DNA of 64,000 nt from Dietzia sp. B32 (GTDB taxonomy: Bacteria > Actinomycetota > Actinomycetes > Mycobacteriales > Mycobacteriaceae), in the NCBI RefSeq assembly GCF_024732245.1, contig NZ_CP093845.1:124001-188000 (forward strand), in the 5' to 3' direction. The notes beneath the pieces were generated by a model. The model was not told the origin of the DNA, made no database searches, and saw only the letters and a list, made by a program, of their open reading frames with translations. Shown piece after piece: positions 53,799 to 61,712 of this stretch; the first letter of the stretch is position 1, and each line of letters opens with the position of its first letter. The translations under genes were made by a program, and so were the position numbers.

Positions 53799-54515
53799 AT
53801 GAACGGCTACGGGCAGTTCTGCCCCGTCGCGAAGACCGCGGAACTCCTGTGTGAGCGATGGGCTCCGCTGATACTGCGCGAGCTGATGTGCGGTTCCAGT
53901 CGATTCGGCGAGATCCAGCGAGGAGTTCCGTTGATCTCACCGAGCCTGCTGTCCAAGAGGCTGCACCAGTTGGTGTCCGCCGGTGTGCTGGAACACCACG
54001 GAGCCGGGCGGGACAGCACATACACCCTCACCGCATCGGGCTGGGAGCTGCACCCCGTGATCGAGGCCATGGGCATCTGGGGGCAACGCTGGGCGCGGAG
54101 CAGGTACACACCTGACGAGCTCGATCCGTCGTTCCTGATGTGGGACATCCGCCGGATGCTCCGTCCCGCCGGACTGGCCGACCGCCGGATCGTCATAGAG
54201 ATGTGGATCCGCGACGGGCCACCCCGCAGGACCACCTACTGGATGGTGGTGGACGACGCGATCGACCTGTGTCTGGTCGACCCGGGCCTGGATGTCGACC
54301 TGCGGGTGAACTCCGACCTTCGGACCCTGACGAGGATCTGGATGGGCGACGCCGTAATGCACGACGAGATCGGTGACGGCCGGGTCGAACTCTGGGGTCC
54401 GCCGGAACTGACGGAACGGTTCCCCGCCTGGTTGGGATGTCATCCGATCCTGGGGGTCGTCCGAGAGGCGGAGTCGTCAGTTCATGGCGACAACGGGCCC
54501 CGGGGTCCGGGTTGA
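53799..54515 (+). CDS. HxlR-type regulator with C-terminal sterol-carrier-like domain
   Basis: 238 aa. The N-terminal MarR-like winged helix (about 10-95, AELLCERWAPLILRELMCGSSRFGEIQRGVPLISPSLLSKRLHQL) is HxlR; the C-terminal portion (IDLCLVDPGLDVDLRVNSDLRTLTRIWMG) resembles an SCP2-type lipid-binding domain seen in related actinobacterial regulators. A cysteine (Cys8, FCPVAK) near the N-terminus may sense electrophiles. Start ATG at 53799. Likely regulator of the divergent DsrE gene. Confidence 0.83.
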   Translation: MNGYGQFCPVAKTAELLCERWAPLILRELMCGSSRFGEIQRGVPLISPSLLSKRLHQLVSAGVLEHHGAGRDSTYTLTASGWELHPVIEAMGIWGQRWARSRYTPDELDPSFLMWDIRRMLRPAGLADRRIVIEMWIRDGPPRRTTYWMVVDDAIDLCLVDPGLDVDLRVNSDLRTLTRIWMGDAVMHDEIGDGRVELWGPPELTERFPAWLGCHPILGVVREAESSVHGDNGPRGPG

Positions 54516-54532
54516 CGTGCGCGCGCGGATCC

Positions 54533-55009
54533 TCACGCGTTCCGGTTCCGCCAGGCGCGCCAGGCGCCGGTGGACCACAGGGCCCACGCCACGAGCACCG
54601 GCTGGAAGAACAGTCGGACGAGCCGTGCGCGGTCGCTGTCGAGCCCGAATGCATCCGTGCCCGTGACGTACTGCGAGATGTTCCCGGGGAAGATGGCGAT
54701 GAAGAACGCCGCCGTCACGCCGCCGACCGCCGGACGGAACCGGGTCGGTGCGAAGATGAGCGCCGCGCCGAGGCCGAGTTCCACCACGCCGGAGGCGACC
54801 ACCACGAAGTCCGGGTCGAGCGGAACCCACGTCGGGACCTGCGCCTGGAACTCCTCGCGCATGGTCGTCAGGTGGCCGGTCCCCGCGCCGAGGAGTGCGG
54901 CGCCGAGGGCCCACCGTCCGACATGGCGAACGATCTCCCCCGCGCTGCGCCGTCGGCGCGAGGGCGGACGGGATCCCGGGGTCGTCTGGGTTCGGTCGGA
55001 TGAGTTCAT
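54533..55009 (-). CDS. DoxX-like membrane protein
   Basis: 158 aa with four hydrophobic segments (LGAALLGAGTGHL, FVVVASGVVELGLGAALIF, GGVTAAFFIAIFPGNISQYV, LFFQPVLVAWALWS). The pattern and the GH/NISQ residues fit the DoxX/SURF4 group of small membrane oxidoreductases. The ATG at 55009 is used; a GTG six codons earlier lies inside the operator. It is divergent from the OhrR-like gene and probably repressed by it. Confidence 0.8.
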   Translation of the reverse strand: MNSSDRTQTTPGSRPPSRRRRSAGEIVRHVGRWALGAALLGAGTGHLTTMREEFQAQVPTWVPLDPDFVVVASGVVELGLGAALIFAPTRFRPAVGGVTAAFFIAIFPGNISQYVTGTDAFGLDSDRARLVRLFFQPVLVAWALWSTGAWRAWRNRNA

Positions 55010-55018
55010 GGGGGTAGT

Positions 55019-55045
55019 GTTGCGCACAACTTAGTTGAGCGCAAC
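55019..55045. promoter_or_regulatory. 27-bp palindromic operator between DoxX and OhrR-like genes
   Basis: GTTGCGC A CAAC TTA GTTG A GCGCAAC: outer arms of 7 bp and inner arms of 4 bp match perfectly around a 3-base centre. Location between divergent starts (55009 and 55070) and symmetry fit an operator for the MarR/OhrR-type regulator. Confidence 0.8.
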
Positions 55046-55069
55046 CCAATCGTGGTCCATAATCGGGCA

Positions 55070-55516
55070 ATGGATGCCGACCTCCGCCTGGAAGAGCAAG
55101 TGTGCTTCGCCCTCTACGCCGCCTCTCGCGCCTCGACGTCTGCCTACCGGCACGCCCTGGCATCGGTTGGCCTGACCTATCCGCAGTATCTCGCCCTCCT
55201 CGTGCTGTGGGAGGAGGACGGACTGACGGTCCGGCAGCTCGGGGACCGACTCCTCCTCGACTCGGGCACCCTCTCCCCTCTGTTGGCGCGACTGGAGCAT
55301 GCCGGCCTGGTCGCGCGATCCCGCTCCGCCGGCGATGGCAGGAGTGTCCACGTCCACCTCACCGAGGCCGGCGGGAGGCTGCGCGCTGAAGCCGAGACGA
55401 TCCAGTGTTCCCTGCTGGACAGGGTGGACATGCCGCAGGAAGATCTCGTCCAGTTGCGGACCCTGGCACAGCGACTCGTGACCTCGCTCGACGGAGCCGA
55501 TCGCGGCGATCGGTAA
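55070..55516 (+). CDS. MarR-family regulator, OhrR-like
   Basis: 148 aa. It has the OhrR-type N-terminus LEEQVCFALYAASRA with a single Cys at residue 12, the position of the peroxide-reactive cysteine of OhrR, and a winged helix (LTYPQYLALLVLWEEDGLTVRQLGDRLLLDSGTLSPLLARLE). It should sense organic hydroperoxides and release DNA when oxidised. Its own start and the divergent DoxX promoter share one palindrome. No ohr peroxidase gene is adjacent, so the DoxX-like gene is its likely target. Confidence 0.88.
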   Translation: MDADLRLEEQVCFALYAASRASTSAYRHALASVGLTYPQYLALLVLWEEDGLTVRQLGDRLLLDSGTLSPLLARLEHAGLVARSRSAGDGRSVHVHLTEAGGRLRAEAETIQCSLLDRVDMPQEDLVQLRTLAQRLVTSLDGADRGDR

Positions 55517-55518
55517 CG

Positions 55519-56148
55519 TCAGCCGATGGTGATCGGCTGACGCAGGATCGTCTTGAGTCTGGCGGGATCGGACCTACGGGGGTCCGAGAGATAGATCTCG
55601 TGATGGTGCCCGGACGGGACGGCGCCGTGTGCGGGGATGACCTCCTCGTGCATCCGCGCGATGGCCGGGCCCTCGTCGTCGTAGGGGCCCACGTGCAGCG
55701 TCTGCACCGCCGTCCCCTCGGCATACTCGTCGAACCGCACCCGCTCGCGGGCGTCCGGCACCTTCGTCGTCGTCACCTTCTCCATGGCGGCGGACAGGAT
55801 GTCCGGGGTGACCCAGTCCGGCTGCCAGATCATCATCGTCCAACTCCAGGCGGCCTTGTCGCGGGACGTGAACACCTGCGGGTCGTCGGCGTACCAGAGG
55901 CCCTCGAGCGGGCCCACCGTGTGGACTCGTCCCAGCACGGTCCGGGCCGCCGCGCGCACGGCGTAGGACGTGGCGTACAGCGCCTCGACGGCGGCCCTGT
56001 ACTCGGGCGCGGTATCGGGATCTCCCTGCCCGTCGACCATGAGTAAGGTCATCGGTGGGACCTCGACCAGATCGAATCGGCCGGCCTTGGCGTCGTAGAG
56101 GTCCCTGCGCTCGCGTTTGATGTCGAAGTTGGGTGGGTCGCCGACCAT
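55519..56148 (-). CDS. GyrI-like small-molecule-binding domain protein
   Basis: 209 aa. VEVPPMTLLMVDGQGDPDTAPEYRAAVEALYATSY and FDEYAEGTAVQTLHVGPYDDEGPAIARMHEEVIPAHG match the GyrI-like (SOUL/DNA-gyrase-inhibitor-type) fold, common as stand-alone proteins and multidrug-binding regulator domains. HHHEIYLSDPRRSDPARLKT ends the protein. It converges on the OhrR-like gene with a 2-bp gap. Function unknown. Confidence 0.85.
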   Translation of the reverse strand: MVGDPPNFDIKRERRDLYDAKAGRFDLVEVPPMTLLMVDGQGDPDTAPEYRAAVEALYATSYAVRAAARTVLGRVHTVGPLEGLWYADDPQVFTSRDKAAWSWTMMIWQPDWVTPDILSAAMEKVTTTKVPDARERVRFDEYAEGTAVQTLHVGPYDDEGPAIARMHEEVIPAHGAVPSGHHHEIYLSDPRRSDPARLKTILRQPITIG

Positions 56149-56157
56149 GGCAGCAGG

Positions 56158-56748
56158 CTACGCCGATCCGGCCTGCAGCTCCTCGATCCGGCGTCGGTAC
56201 ACCGAGGTCAGCTCGTCGACGTACCGGCGATCCCACCGCGGGGTGATGTGCTTACTGCAGTTGGCGTCAGTGGCCACCACGTCCACCACGATCGCGCGTT
56301 CCACGTGGCCGGAGTACTGCTTGTCCCCCATGGCCCGGAGCCGGTCGATCAGCTGGGGGTCGGCGTCCGGCTCGACCGTCCGCGCGTGACCGAAGACCTT
56401 CAACCGCCGGCGGGTCGGGTAGTCGACGAAGAGCAGGCAGACGCGTCCGTCGTGGTCCACGTTGCCCGTGGAGACGTACTGGCGGTTGCCCGGGAACTCG
56501 GCCCAGGCGAGGGTCGTGTCGTCGACGACGTGCACGAACCCCGCCGGGCCACCGCGGTGCTGCGCGTAGGGCCAGCCCGACTCGGTGACCGTCGAGAGGG
56601 AGAAGTGGTCGGCGCTCCGGATCAGCGCGACATCGGTGCCGTCGAGGGAGAAGTCGCCGGTGTCGACGGGGAGGGTGACCCCCACGGCGTCCTGCCGGGC
56701 CCGCACCGCCGGTCCGTACGCGATCCCCGGGTAGTGGTTGGCTGCCAT
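56158..56748 (-). CDS. Pyridoxamine 5'-phosphate oxidase family protein
   Basis: 196 aa split barrel. SADHFSLSTVTESGWPYAQHRGGPAGFVHVVDDTTLAWAEFPGNRQYVSTGNV and the later FVDYPTRRRLKVFGHARTV are typical of FMN-binding PNPOx-like oxidoreductases. The ATG at 56748 is chosen because the TTG upstream lies within the first operator. It is divergent from the 67-aa HTH gene and shares its operators. The GyrI-like gene follows 9 bp downstream and may be co-transcribed. Confidence 0.83.
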   Translation of the reverse strand: MAANHYPGIAYGPAVRARQDAVGVTLPVDTGDFSLDGTDVALIRSADHFSLSTVTESGWPYAQHRGGPAGFVHVVDDTTLAWAEFPGNRQYVSTGNVDHDGRVCLLFVDYPTRRRLKVFGHARTVEPDADPQLIDRLRAMGDKQYSGHVERAIVVDVVATDANCSKHITPRWDRRYVDELTSVYRRRIEELQAGSA

Positions 56749-56751
56749 GGC

Positions 56752-56797
56752 CGTCAATGATAGTTGACGCCCGGTGCGTCGTCAATGTAAGTTGACG
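56752..56797. promoter_or_regulatory. Two CGTCAA-N6-TTGACG operators
   Basis: Site 1 spans 56752-56769 (spacer TGATAG) and site 2 56780-56797 (spacer TGTAAG). Both have perfect 6-bp inverted arms and are 28 bp apart, centred between the divergent oxidoreductase and HTH genes. They are the likely binding sites of the 67-aa HTH protein. Confidence 0.82.
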
Positions 56798-56812
56798 GTC
56801 GAGGTGGTGGCC

Positions 56813-57016
56813 ATGGAAACGACATTCGATTTCTCCGACGACGACTCCCCGATCGACAGGCTCGCCGCGATCGCGCATGCGAAGGCCGACATCGCCCGCC
56901 AGGAAGCCGCCGCGGTGCGGCACGCCCGGCTGCAGGGCATGAGCTGGGCGGAGATCGGCATGGTGCTCGGAGTCAGCAAACAAGCGCTGCACAAGAGATT
57001 CGGAAGGACGGCCTGA
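56813..57016 (+). CDS. Short helix-turn-helix protein
   Basis: 67 aa from the ATG at 56813, which follows GAGGTGG. The C-terminal part WAEIGMVLGVSKQALHKRFG is a sigma-70-region-4/AsnC-like helix-turn-helix, and residues 1-40 form an amphipathic helix likely to dimerise. It is followed six bp later by the FUSC transporter gene and is divergent from the oxidoreductase gene, with two palindromes between. It likely autoregulates and controls both. Confidence 0.75.
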   Translation: METTFDFSDDDSPIDRLAAIAHAKADIARQEAAAVRHARLQGMSWAEIGMVLGVSKQALHKRFGRTA

Positions 57017-57022
57017 CCGCGC

Positions 57023-58798
57023 ATGGCGTCGACCACACCCGGCACCCTGCTGCGGCCCCTCGTCACCCTTGCCCCGAGCCCCCCGCGTCTACCGAACGCG
57101 ATCAAGGCGGGGCTCACGGTCCTGCTGTGCCTGGCGATCCCGTACCTGTTCGGGCGGCTCGATCTGGGCCTTCTCACGGTGACGGGCACATTCGCGGTGC
57201 TCTACGCGCCGGCGGCACCGATCCGTCGCCGCGCGGTCACGGTCGCGGGTATCGGACTGGGGCTGGTGGCGGCGACTGCGCTGGGGGCGTTCACGGCGGG
57301 ATCCCAGGTGGCCTTCGCGGTGTGCGCCGTGCTCCTGGCGATGGTCACCGCCGGATTGTGCCTGGCATTCCGGGTGGGGCCTCCCGGCTCGTACTTCCTC
57401 GTCCTGTGCTCCGGCATCGCCTACCTAGTGGTGGGTGAACACGGCGTCGAGCCCATCGTCGTCCCGGCCATGACTGCCGTCGGGGCGGCCGTGGCCTGGC
57501 TGGTGACGATGGCGGAGTTCCTCCGTGACCCGCGCCGGCCGGAACGGCGAGCCGTCCGGCGTGCGCGGGACGCGGTCGCCGCCTACGCCTCCACGGAACC
57601 CGGGCCCGACAGTCGCCCACAGCACCGTGCAGCGGCGCACGCCCTGGCCGAGGCACAGGAGGCCGTCGCGGAAGGGATGTGGACGCCGACGGAGGAGATC
57701 ATCGCCGGACTGGCCGCTGCTCGGCGTGACTACGAGGAGCGCGCCGCGCGGGCCACCGTCCACATCGTGCCCGGGGAAGACCATGCGTGGGACCCCCGCA
57801 ACCCCGACGCCGGTCGCTGGCTGGGCGAGACGCCCGAGACCTCCGACATCGACCTGCCCACCGCCTCGGCGGCCGAACGAACCGAGCGCGCGCTCGCCGA
57901 CGACGAACGCGGTCACATCGGTTCGTTGCGGTGGCGGCTGGCCAACGGGCTCCGGTGGCCCGGTGAACCGTGGTCGGTGGCCGCGTCGGTCGGGGTCGCC
58001 ACGGCCGCGTCCATCGTCCTGCTCACGCTGCTCGCAGGCCCCGACCAGCCGCACCTGTACTGGGCGATCGCGTTCTCGGCTCTCGTACTCCACCAGGGCG
58101 GCCCCCGGGCGGCCCGGACCTACCGGGCATTGCACCGCCTGACCGGCACCGTCGCCGGTCTCGGCTTGTTTCTGCTGGTAGCGATTCTGCAGCCCACCGG
58201 GTGGTGGCTCATAGGACTGATCGTGGTCCTGCAGTTCACGATCGAGCTGCTCGTCACCCGCAATTACGGACTCGCGGTCACACTCATCACCCCGCTCGCC
58301 CTGCTCATCGCTTCCGGTGGCAACGTCCCGGAGCGGCCCCTGTCGCTGGTCGGCGAGCGACTGCTCGACACCGTCGTGGGCGTCCTCGTGGCTCTGGCCG
58401 TGCTGTGGGGTCTCGGTCGACGGGCCCACCACCGGGCCGTCCGCGCGGACACCGGACGGGTGCTGCGTGAGCTCGCACAGTTCGCCCGGGGGGAGGAACA
58501 GGCGCGCCGAGAACCCACCTTGTCCTCGACGCTGCGCGACCTCAATGCCAGTCATTCCCTCCTCGTGGCGGACGGGCACGCCGACTCCACCGAGGCCAGA
58601 ACCGCCGAGGCCGTCACCCACGCCGGGTACCTCATGCTGGGGACGCACGGGGTGGACGCGGTCGCCGCGTCGGCGCCCGGGTGGGAGGAGCTCGCGGATC
58701 TGGAGCTGCCTTCGGGCCGGCGACCGGTCGGAGCCGATAATCCCGTCGACGCGCGTATCCGTGAACACTGCCGGCGCACGGGGGCGCAGTTCGGCTGA
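57023..58798 (+). CDS. FUSC-family membrane transporter
   Basis: 591 aa. Two membrane bundles (about 25-165 and 325-475) separated by a cytoplasmic helical region are visible, e.g. GLTVLLCLAIPYLFG and AASIVLLTLLAGPDQPHLYWAIAFSALVLHQGG, followed by a cytoplasmic C-terminus. This is the fusaric-acid-resistance/aromatic acid exporter (FUSC) pattern. The start is 6 bp after the HTH gene, so the two form an operon. It likely exports an aromatic or toxic acid. Confidence 0.85.
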   Translation: MASTTPGTLLRPLVTLAPSPPRLPNAIKAGLTVLLCLAIPYLFGRLDLGLLTVTGTFAVLYAPAAPIRRRAVTVAGIGLGLVAATALGAFTAGSQVAFAVCAVLLAMVTAGLCLAFRVGPPGSYFLVLCSGIAYLVVGEHGVEPIVVPAMTAVGAAVAWLVTMAEFLRDPRRPERRAVRRARDAVAAYASTEPGPDSRPQHRAAAHALAEAQEAVAEGMWTPTEEIIAGLAAARRDYEERAARATVHIVPGEDHAWDPRNPDAGRWLGETPETSDIDLPTASAAERTERALADDERGHIGSLRWRLANGLRWPGEPWSVAASVGVATAASIVLLTLLAGPDQPHLYWAIAFSALVLHQGGPRAARTYRALHRLTGTVAGLGLFLLVAILQPTGWWLIGLIVVLQFTIELLVTRNYGLAVTLITPLALLIASGGNVPERPLSLVGERLLDTVVGVLVALAVLWGLGRRAHHRAVRADTGRVLRELAQFARGEEQARREPTLSSTLRDLNASHSLLVADGHADSTEARTAEAVTHAGYLMLGTHGVDAVAASAPGWEELADLELPSGRRPVGADNPVDARIREHCRRTGAQFG

Positions 58799-58802
58799 GT
58801 GC

Positions 58803-59261
58803 TCAGCGTCCAGGAGTGGCGGCGGTGTCCGGCCTGGGCACGTTCTGCAGCCGGAGTTGGCCCCGTGCGAGCACGGCTCCGCTCCCGGACTGGCTGATCA
58901 CGACATCCCACAGTTGCTGGCTGCGGCCCTGGAACAGGGCATGCGCGGTGACCTCGACCCGCCCGCCGGTGGACGGACGGAGGAAGTCGGTGCCGTTGTG
59001 GACGCCGACCGCGATCTGCCCCCGGTCGGCGACCGCGAATCCGGCTCCCGCTCCGCCTGCGGACTCCACGATGCTCGCGTAGACGCCGCCGTGGACCGTC
59101 CCCCACGCGGTGAGGTGCTCCTCCCCCAGGTCCGCGTGCCCGCGCAGCGAGGTGGTCGTCACCTCGTCGACGACGAGCCCGGAGGCGCGGACGAAGGCGC
59201 TGGCGTCGGAGGAGCTGGCGTCGGAGGAGCTGGCATCGGGGAACCCGCCGGAATCGATCAT
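58803..59261 (-). CDS. PaaI-type hotdog thioesterase (second copy)
   Basis: 152 aa. WGTVHGGVYASIVESAGGAGAGF, NGTDFLRPSTGGRV and QGRSQQLWDVVIS match its paralogue at 34800-35216. The N-terminus is a low-complexity DASSSDASSSDAS run encoded by tandem 15-bp repeats (about 59205-59236). Ends of the downstream gene in the operon overlap: its start is within the last 4 bp of the UvrA-like gene (ATGA). Confidence 0.83.
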   Translation of the reverse strand: MIDSGGFPDASSSDASSSDASAFVRASGLVVDEVTTTSLRGHADLGEEHLTAWGTVHGGVYASIVESAGGAGAGFAVADRGQIAVGVHNGTDFLRPSTGGRVEVTAHALFQGRSQQLWDVVISQSGSGAVLARGQLRLQNVPRPDTAATPGR

Positions 59262-61645
59262 GGGGTCTTTCTACCCGCCACCGGCACCGGCAAGGTCGCC
59301 GCAGCCACGTACTCCGCCAGATGCTCCCCGGTGAGAGTGGAGGCGGCGGCGACGAGATCGGCCGGGATGCCCTCGAACACGACCCGACCCCCGTCGTGCC
59401 CGGCCCCGGGGCCGAGGTCGATGATCCAGTCCGCGTGGGCCATCACCGCCTGGTGGTGCTCGATCACGATCACCGACTTCCCGGCGTCGACCAGCCGGTC
59501 GAGCATCGCCAGCAGGGTCGCCACGTCGGCCAGGTGCAGGCCGGTGGTCGGTTCGTCCAGGACGTAGACCTCGGCCTTGTCGGCCATCTGCGCCGCGAGC
59601 TTGAGTCGTTGCCGCTCGCCACCGGACAGCGTGGTCAGGGGTTGGCCGAGACGGATGTAGCCCAGGCCGACGTCGCGGAGCCGGACGAGAATCTTGTGCG
59701 CGGCGGGGATCCGCGCCTCTCCCCCGGCGAAGAACTCCTCGGCCTGTGCGACGGACATCCCCAGCACCTCGCCGATGTTCCGGCCGCCGAACCGGTACTC
59801 GAGCACCTCGGCCTGGAAGCGCCTGCCCTCGCAGTCGTCGCACGTCGTGGCGACGCCGGCCATCATCGCGAGGTCGCTGTAGATCACGCCGGCGCCCTTG
59901 CAGGTGGGGCACGCGCCCTCGGAGTTCGGGCTGAACAGCGCCGGCTTGACGCCGTTGGCCTTGGCGAACGCCTTGCGGATGGGCTCGAGCAGTCCGGTGT
60001 AGGTGGCCGGGTTGCTGCGTCGGGACCCACGGATGGCGGCCTGGTCGATCGCGACCACCCCGTCGCGAGGGGACACCGAACCGTGGATGAGTGAGCTCTT
60101 GCCCGACCCGGCCACCCCGGTCACCGCGCACAGCACCCCGAGCGGGATGTCCACGTCCACGTCCCGGACGTTGTGCGCGGTCGCGCCACGCACCTCCAGC
60201 ACCCCGGTGGCCGATCGCACGGACTGCTTGAGGGCCGCCTTGTCGTCCAGGTGACGACCTGTAACGGTGTCGCTCGCGCGGAGCCCGCTGACCGATCCCT
60301 CGAAGCAGATCTGACCGCCCTCGGAGCCGGCGCCGGGCCCGAGGTCGACGACGTGGTCGGCGATCGCGATGGTCTCCGGTTTGTGCTCGACCACCAGGAC
60401 CGTGTTGCCCTTGTCGCGCAGCCGCAGGAGCAGCCCGTTCATGCGTCGGATGTCGTGGGGGTGCAGGCCGATCGACGGCTCGTCGAACACGTAGGTGACG
60501 TCGGTCAGTGCGGAACCGAGGTGCCGGATCATCTTGACCCGCTGCGACTCGCCGCCGGACAGGGTCCCGGCGGGGCGGTCGAGGGACAGGTATCCCAGGC
60601 CGATCTCCACGAACGAGTCGAGCGTGTGCTGCAGGGAGTCGAGCAGCGGCGCCACCGACGGGTCGGCGATACCCCGGAGCCATTCGGCGAGATCGGTGAT
60701 CTGCATGGCCGAGACGTCCGCGATGTTCCTGTCCCCGATGCGGGACGATCGGGCCCCCTCGTTGAGCCGGGTGCCGTCGCACTCGGGGCAGGTGGTGAAG
60801 ACCACGGCCCGCTCCACGAATGCACGGATGTGGGGCTGCATCGCCTCGACGTCCTTGGACAGCATCGACTTCTGGATCTTGGGGATCAGGCCCTCGAATG
60901 TGACGTTGATGCCGTCGGCCTTGACCTTGACCGGCTCCTTGCGCAGCAGGTCATGCATCTCCCGGTCGGTGAACTCCCCCACCGGCTTGTCCATGTCGAA
61001 GAACCCGGAGCCGGAGTAGATGCGCCCGTACCAGCCGTCCATCGAGTACCCGGGGACGGTGATGGCGCCCTCCGACAGGGACCTGGAACGGTCCACCAGC
61101 GCATCGATGTCGAAGTCGGACACCGACCCACGACCCTCGCAGCGGACGCACATTCCGCCGGTGATGGAGAACTCGGCCTTTTGCCGGGTACCGTCTGCCT
61201 TCTTCAGCGTCCCCACCCCGGACGCCGATGCGACGTTGAAGGAGTACGCCTTGGGGCCGCCGATCCTCGGCTGCGCGAGACGGCTGAACAGGATCCGCAG
61301 CATCGCCCCGGTATCGGTGGCGGTGCCGACCGTGGAGCGGGGGTCGGAGCCCATCCGCTCCTGGTCCACGACGATCGCCGTGGTCAACCCCTCCAACACG
61401 TCGACGTCCGGCCGCGCGAGGGTCGGCATGAAACCCTGCACAAACGCGCTGTAGGTCTCGTTGATCATCCGCTGCGACTCCGCGGCGATGGTGGAGAACA
61501 CCAGGGAACTCTTGCCCGAGCCGGAGACCCCGGTGAACACGGTGAGCCGCCGCTTCGGCAGTTCCACGTCGATCGACCTGAGGTTGTTCTCGCGCGCGCC
61601 GAGGACGCGGATGATGTCGTGCGTGTCAGCGGCGTGGGCGCTCAT
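59258..61645 (-). CDS. UvrA-like ABC ATPase (UvrA2/drug-resistance type)
   Basis: 795 aa. Two ABC modules each have Walker A (TGVSGSGKSS and TGVAGSGKSS), signature LSGGESQRVKM and LSGGERQRLKL and Walker B regions, with zinc-finger-like cysteines (MCVRCEGRGSV, CPECDGTR, CPTCKGAG, CDDCEGR). The protein is shorter than UvrA and lacks part of the UvrB-binding region, as in UvrA2/DrrC-like proteins that protect against DNA-damaging drugs. The ATG at 61645 follows GAGGAG. Its stop overlaps the thioesterase start. Confidence 0.88.
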   Translation of the reverse strand: MSAHAADTHDIIRVLGARENNLRSIDVELPKRRLTVFTGVSGSGKSSLVFSTIAAESQRMINETYSAFVQGFMPTLARPDVDVLEGLTTAIVVDQERMGSDPRSTVGTATDTGAMLRILFSRLAQPRIGGPKAYSFNVASASGVGTLKKADGTRQKAEFSITGGMCVRCEGRGSVSDFDIDALVDRSRSLSEGAITVPGYSMDGWYGRIYSGSGFFDMDKPVGEFTDREMHDLLRKEPVKVKADGINVTFEGLIPKIQKSMLSKDVEAMQPHIRAFVERAVVFTTCPECDGTRLNEGARSSRIGDRNIADVSAMQITDLAEWLRGIADPSVAPLLDSLQHTLDSFVEIGLGYLSLDRPAGTLSGGESQRVKMIRHLGSALTDVTYVFDEPSIGLHPHDIRRMNGLLLRLRDKGNTVLVVEHKPETIAIADHVVDLGPGAGSEGGQICFEGSVSGLRASDTVTGRHLDDKAALKQSVRSATGVLEVRGATAHNVRDVDVDIPLGVLCAVTGVAGSGKSSLIHGSVSPRDGVVAIDQAAIRGSRRSNPATYTGLLEPIRKAFAKANGVKPALFSPNSEGACPTCKGAGVIYSDLAMMAGVATTCDDCEGRRFQAEVLEYRFGGRNIGEVLGMSVAQAEEFFAGGEARIPAAHKILVRLRDVGLGYIRLGQPLTTLSGGERQRLKLAAQMADKAEVYVLDEPTTGLHLADVATLLAMLDRLVDAGKSVIVIEHHQAVMAHADWIIDLGPGAGHDGGRVVFEGIPADLVAAASTLTGEHLAEYVAAATLPVPVAGRKTP

Positions 61646-61712
61646 CCCGGGTCTCCTCATCTGCCGAGTACAGCGGCAACGTTAGACCGCGGCCCCCTGG
61701 CGTGAAAGTGCA

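Noticed and set aside
59258-61645. Housekeeping UvrA
   Set aside because: Too short (795 aa) and lacking part of the UvrB-binding region; fits the UvrA2-like group.
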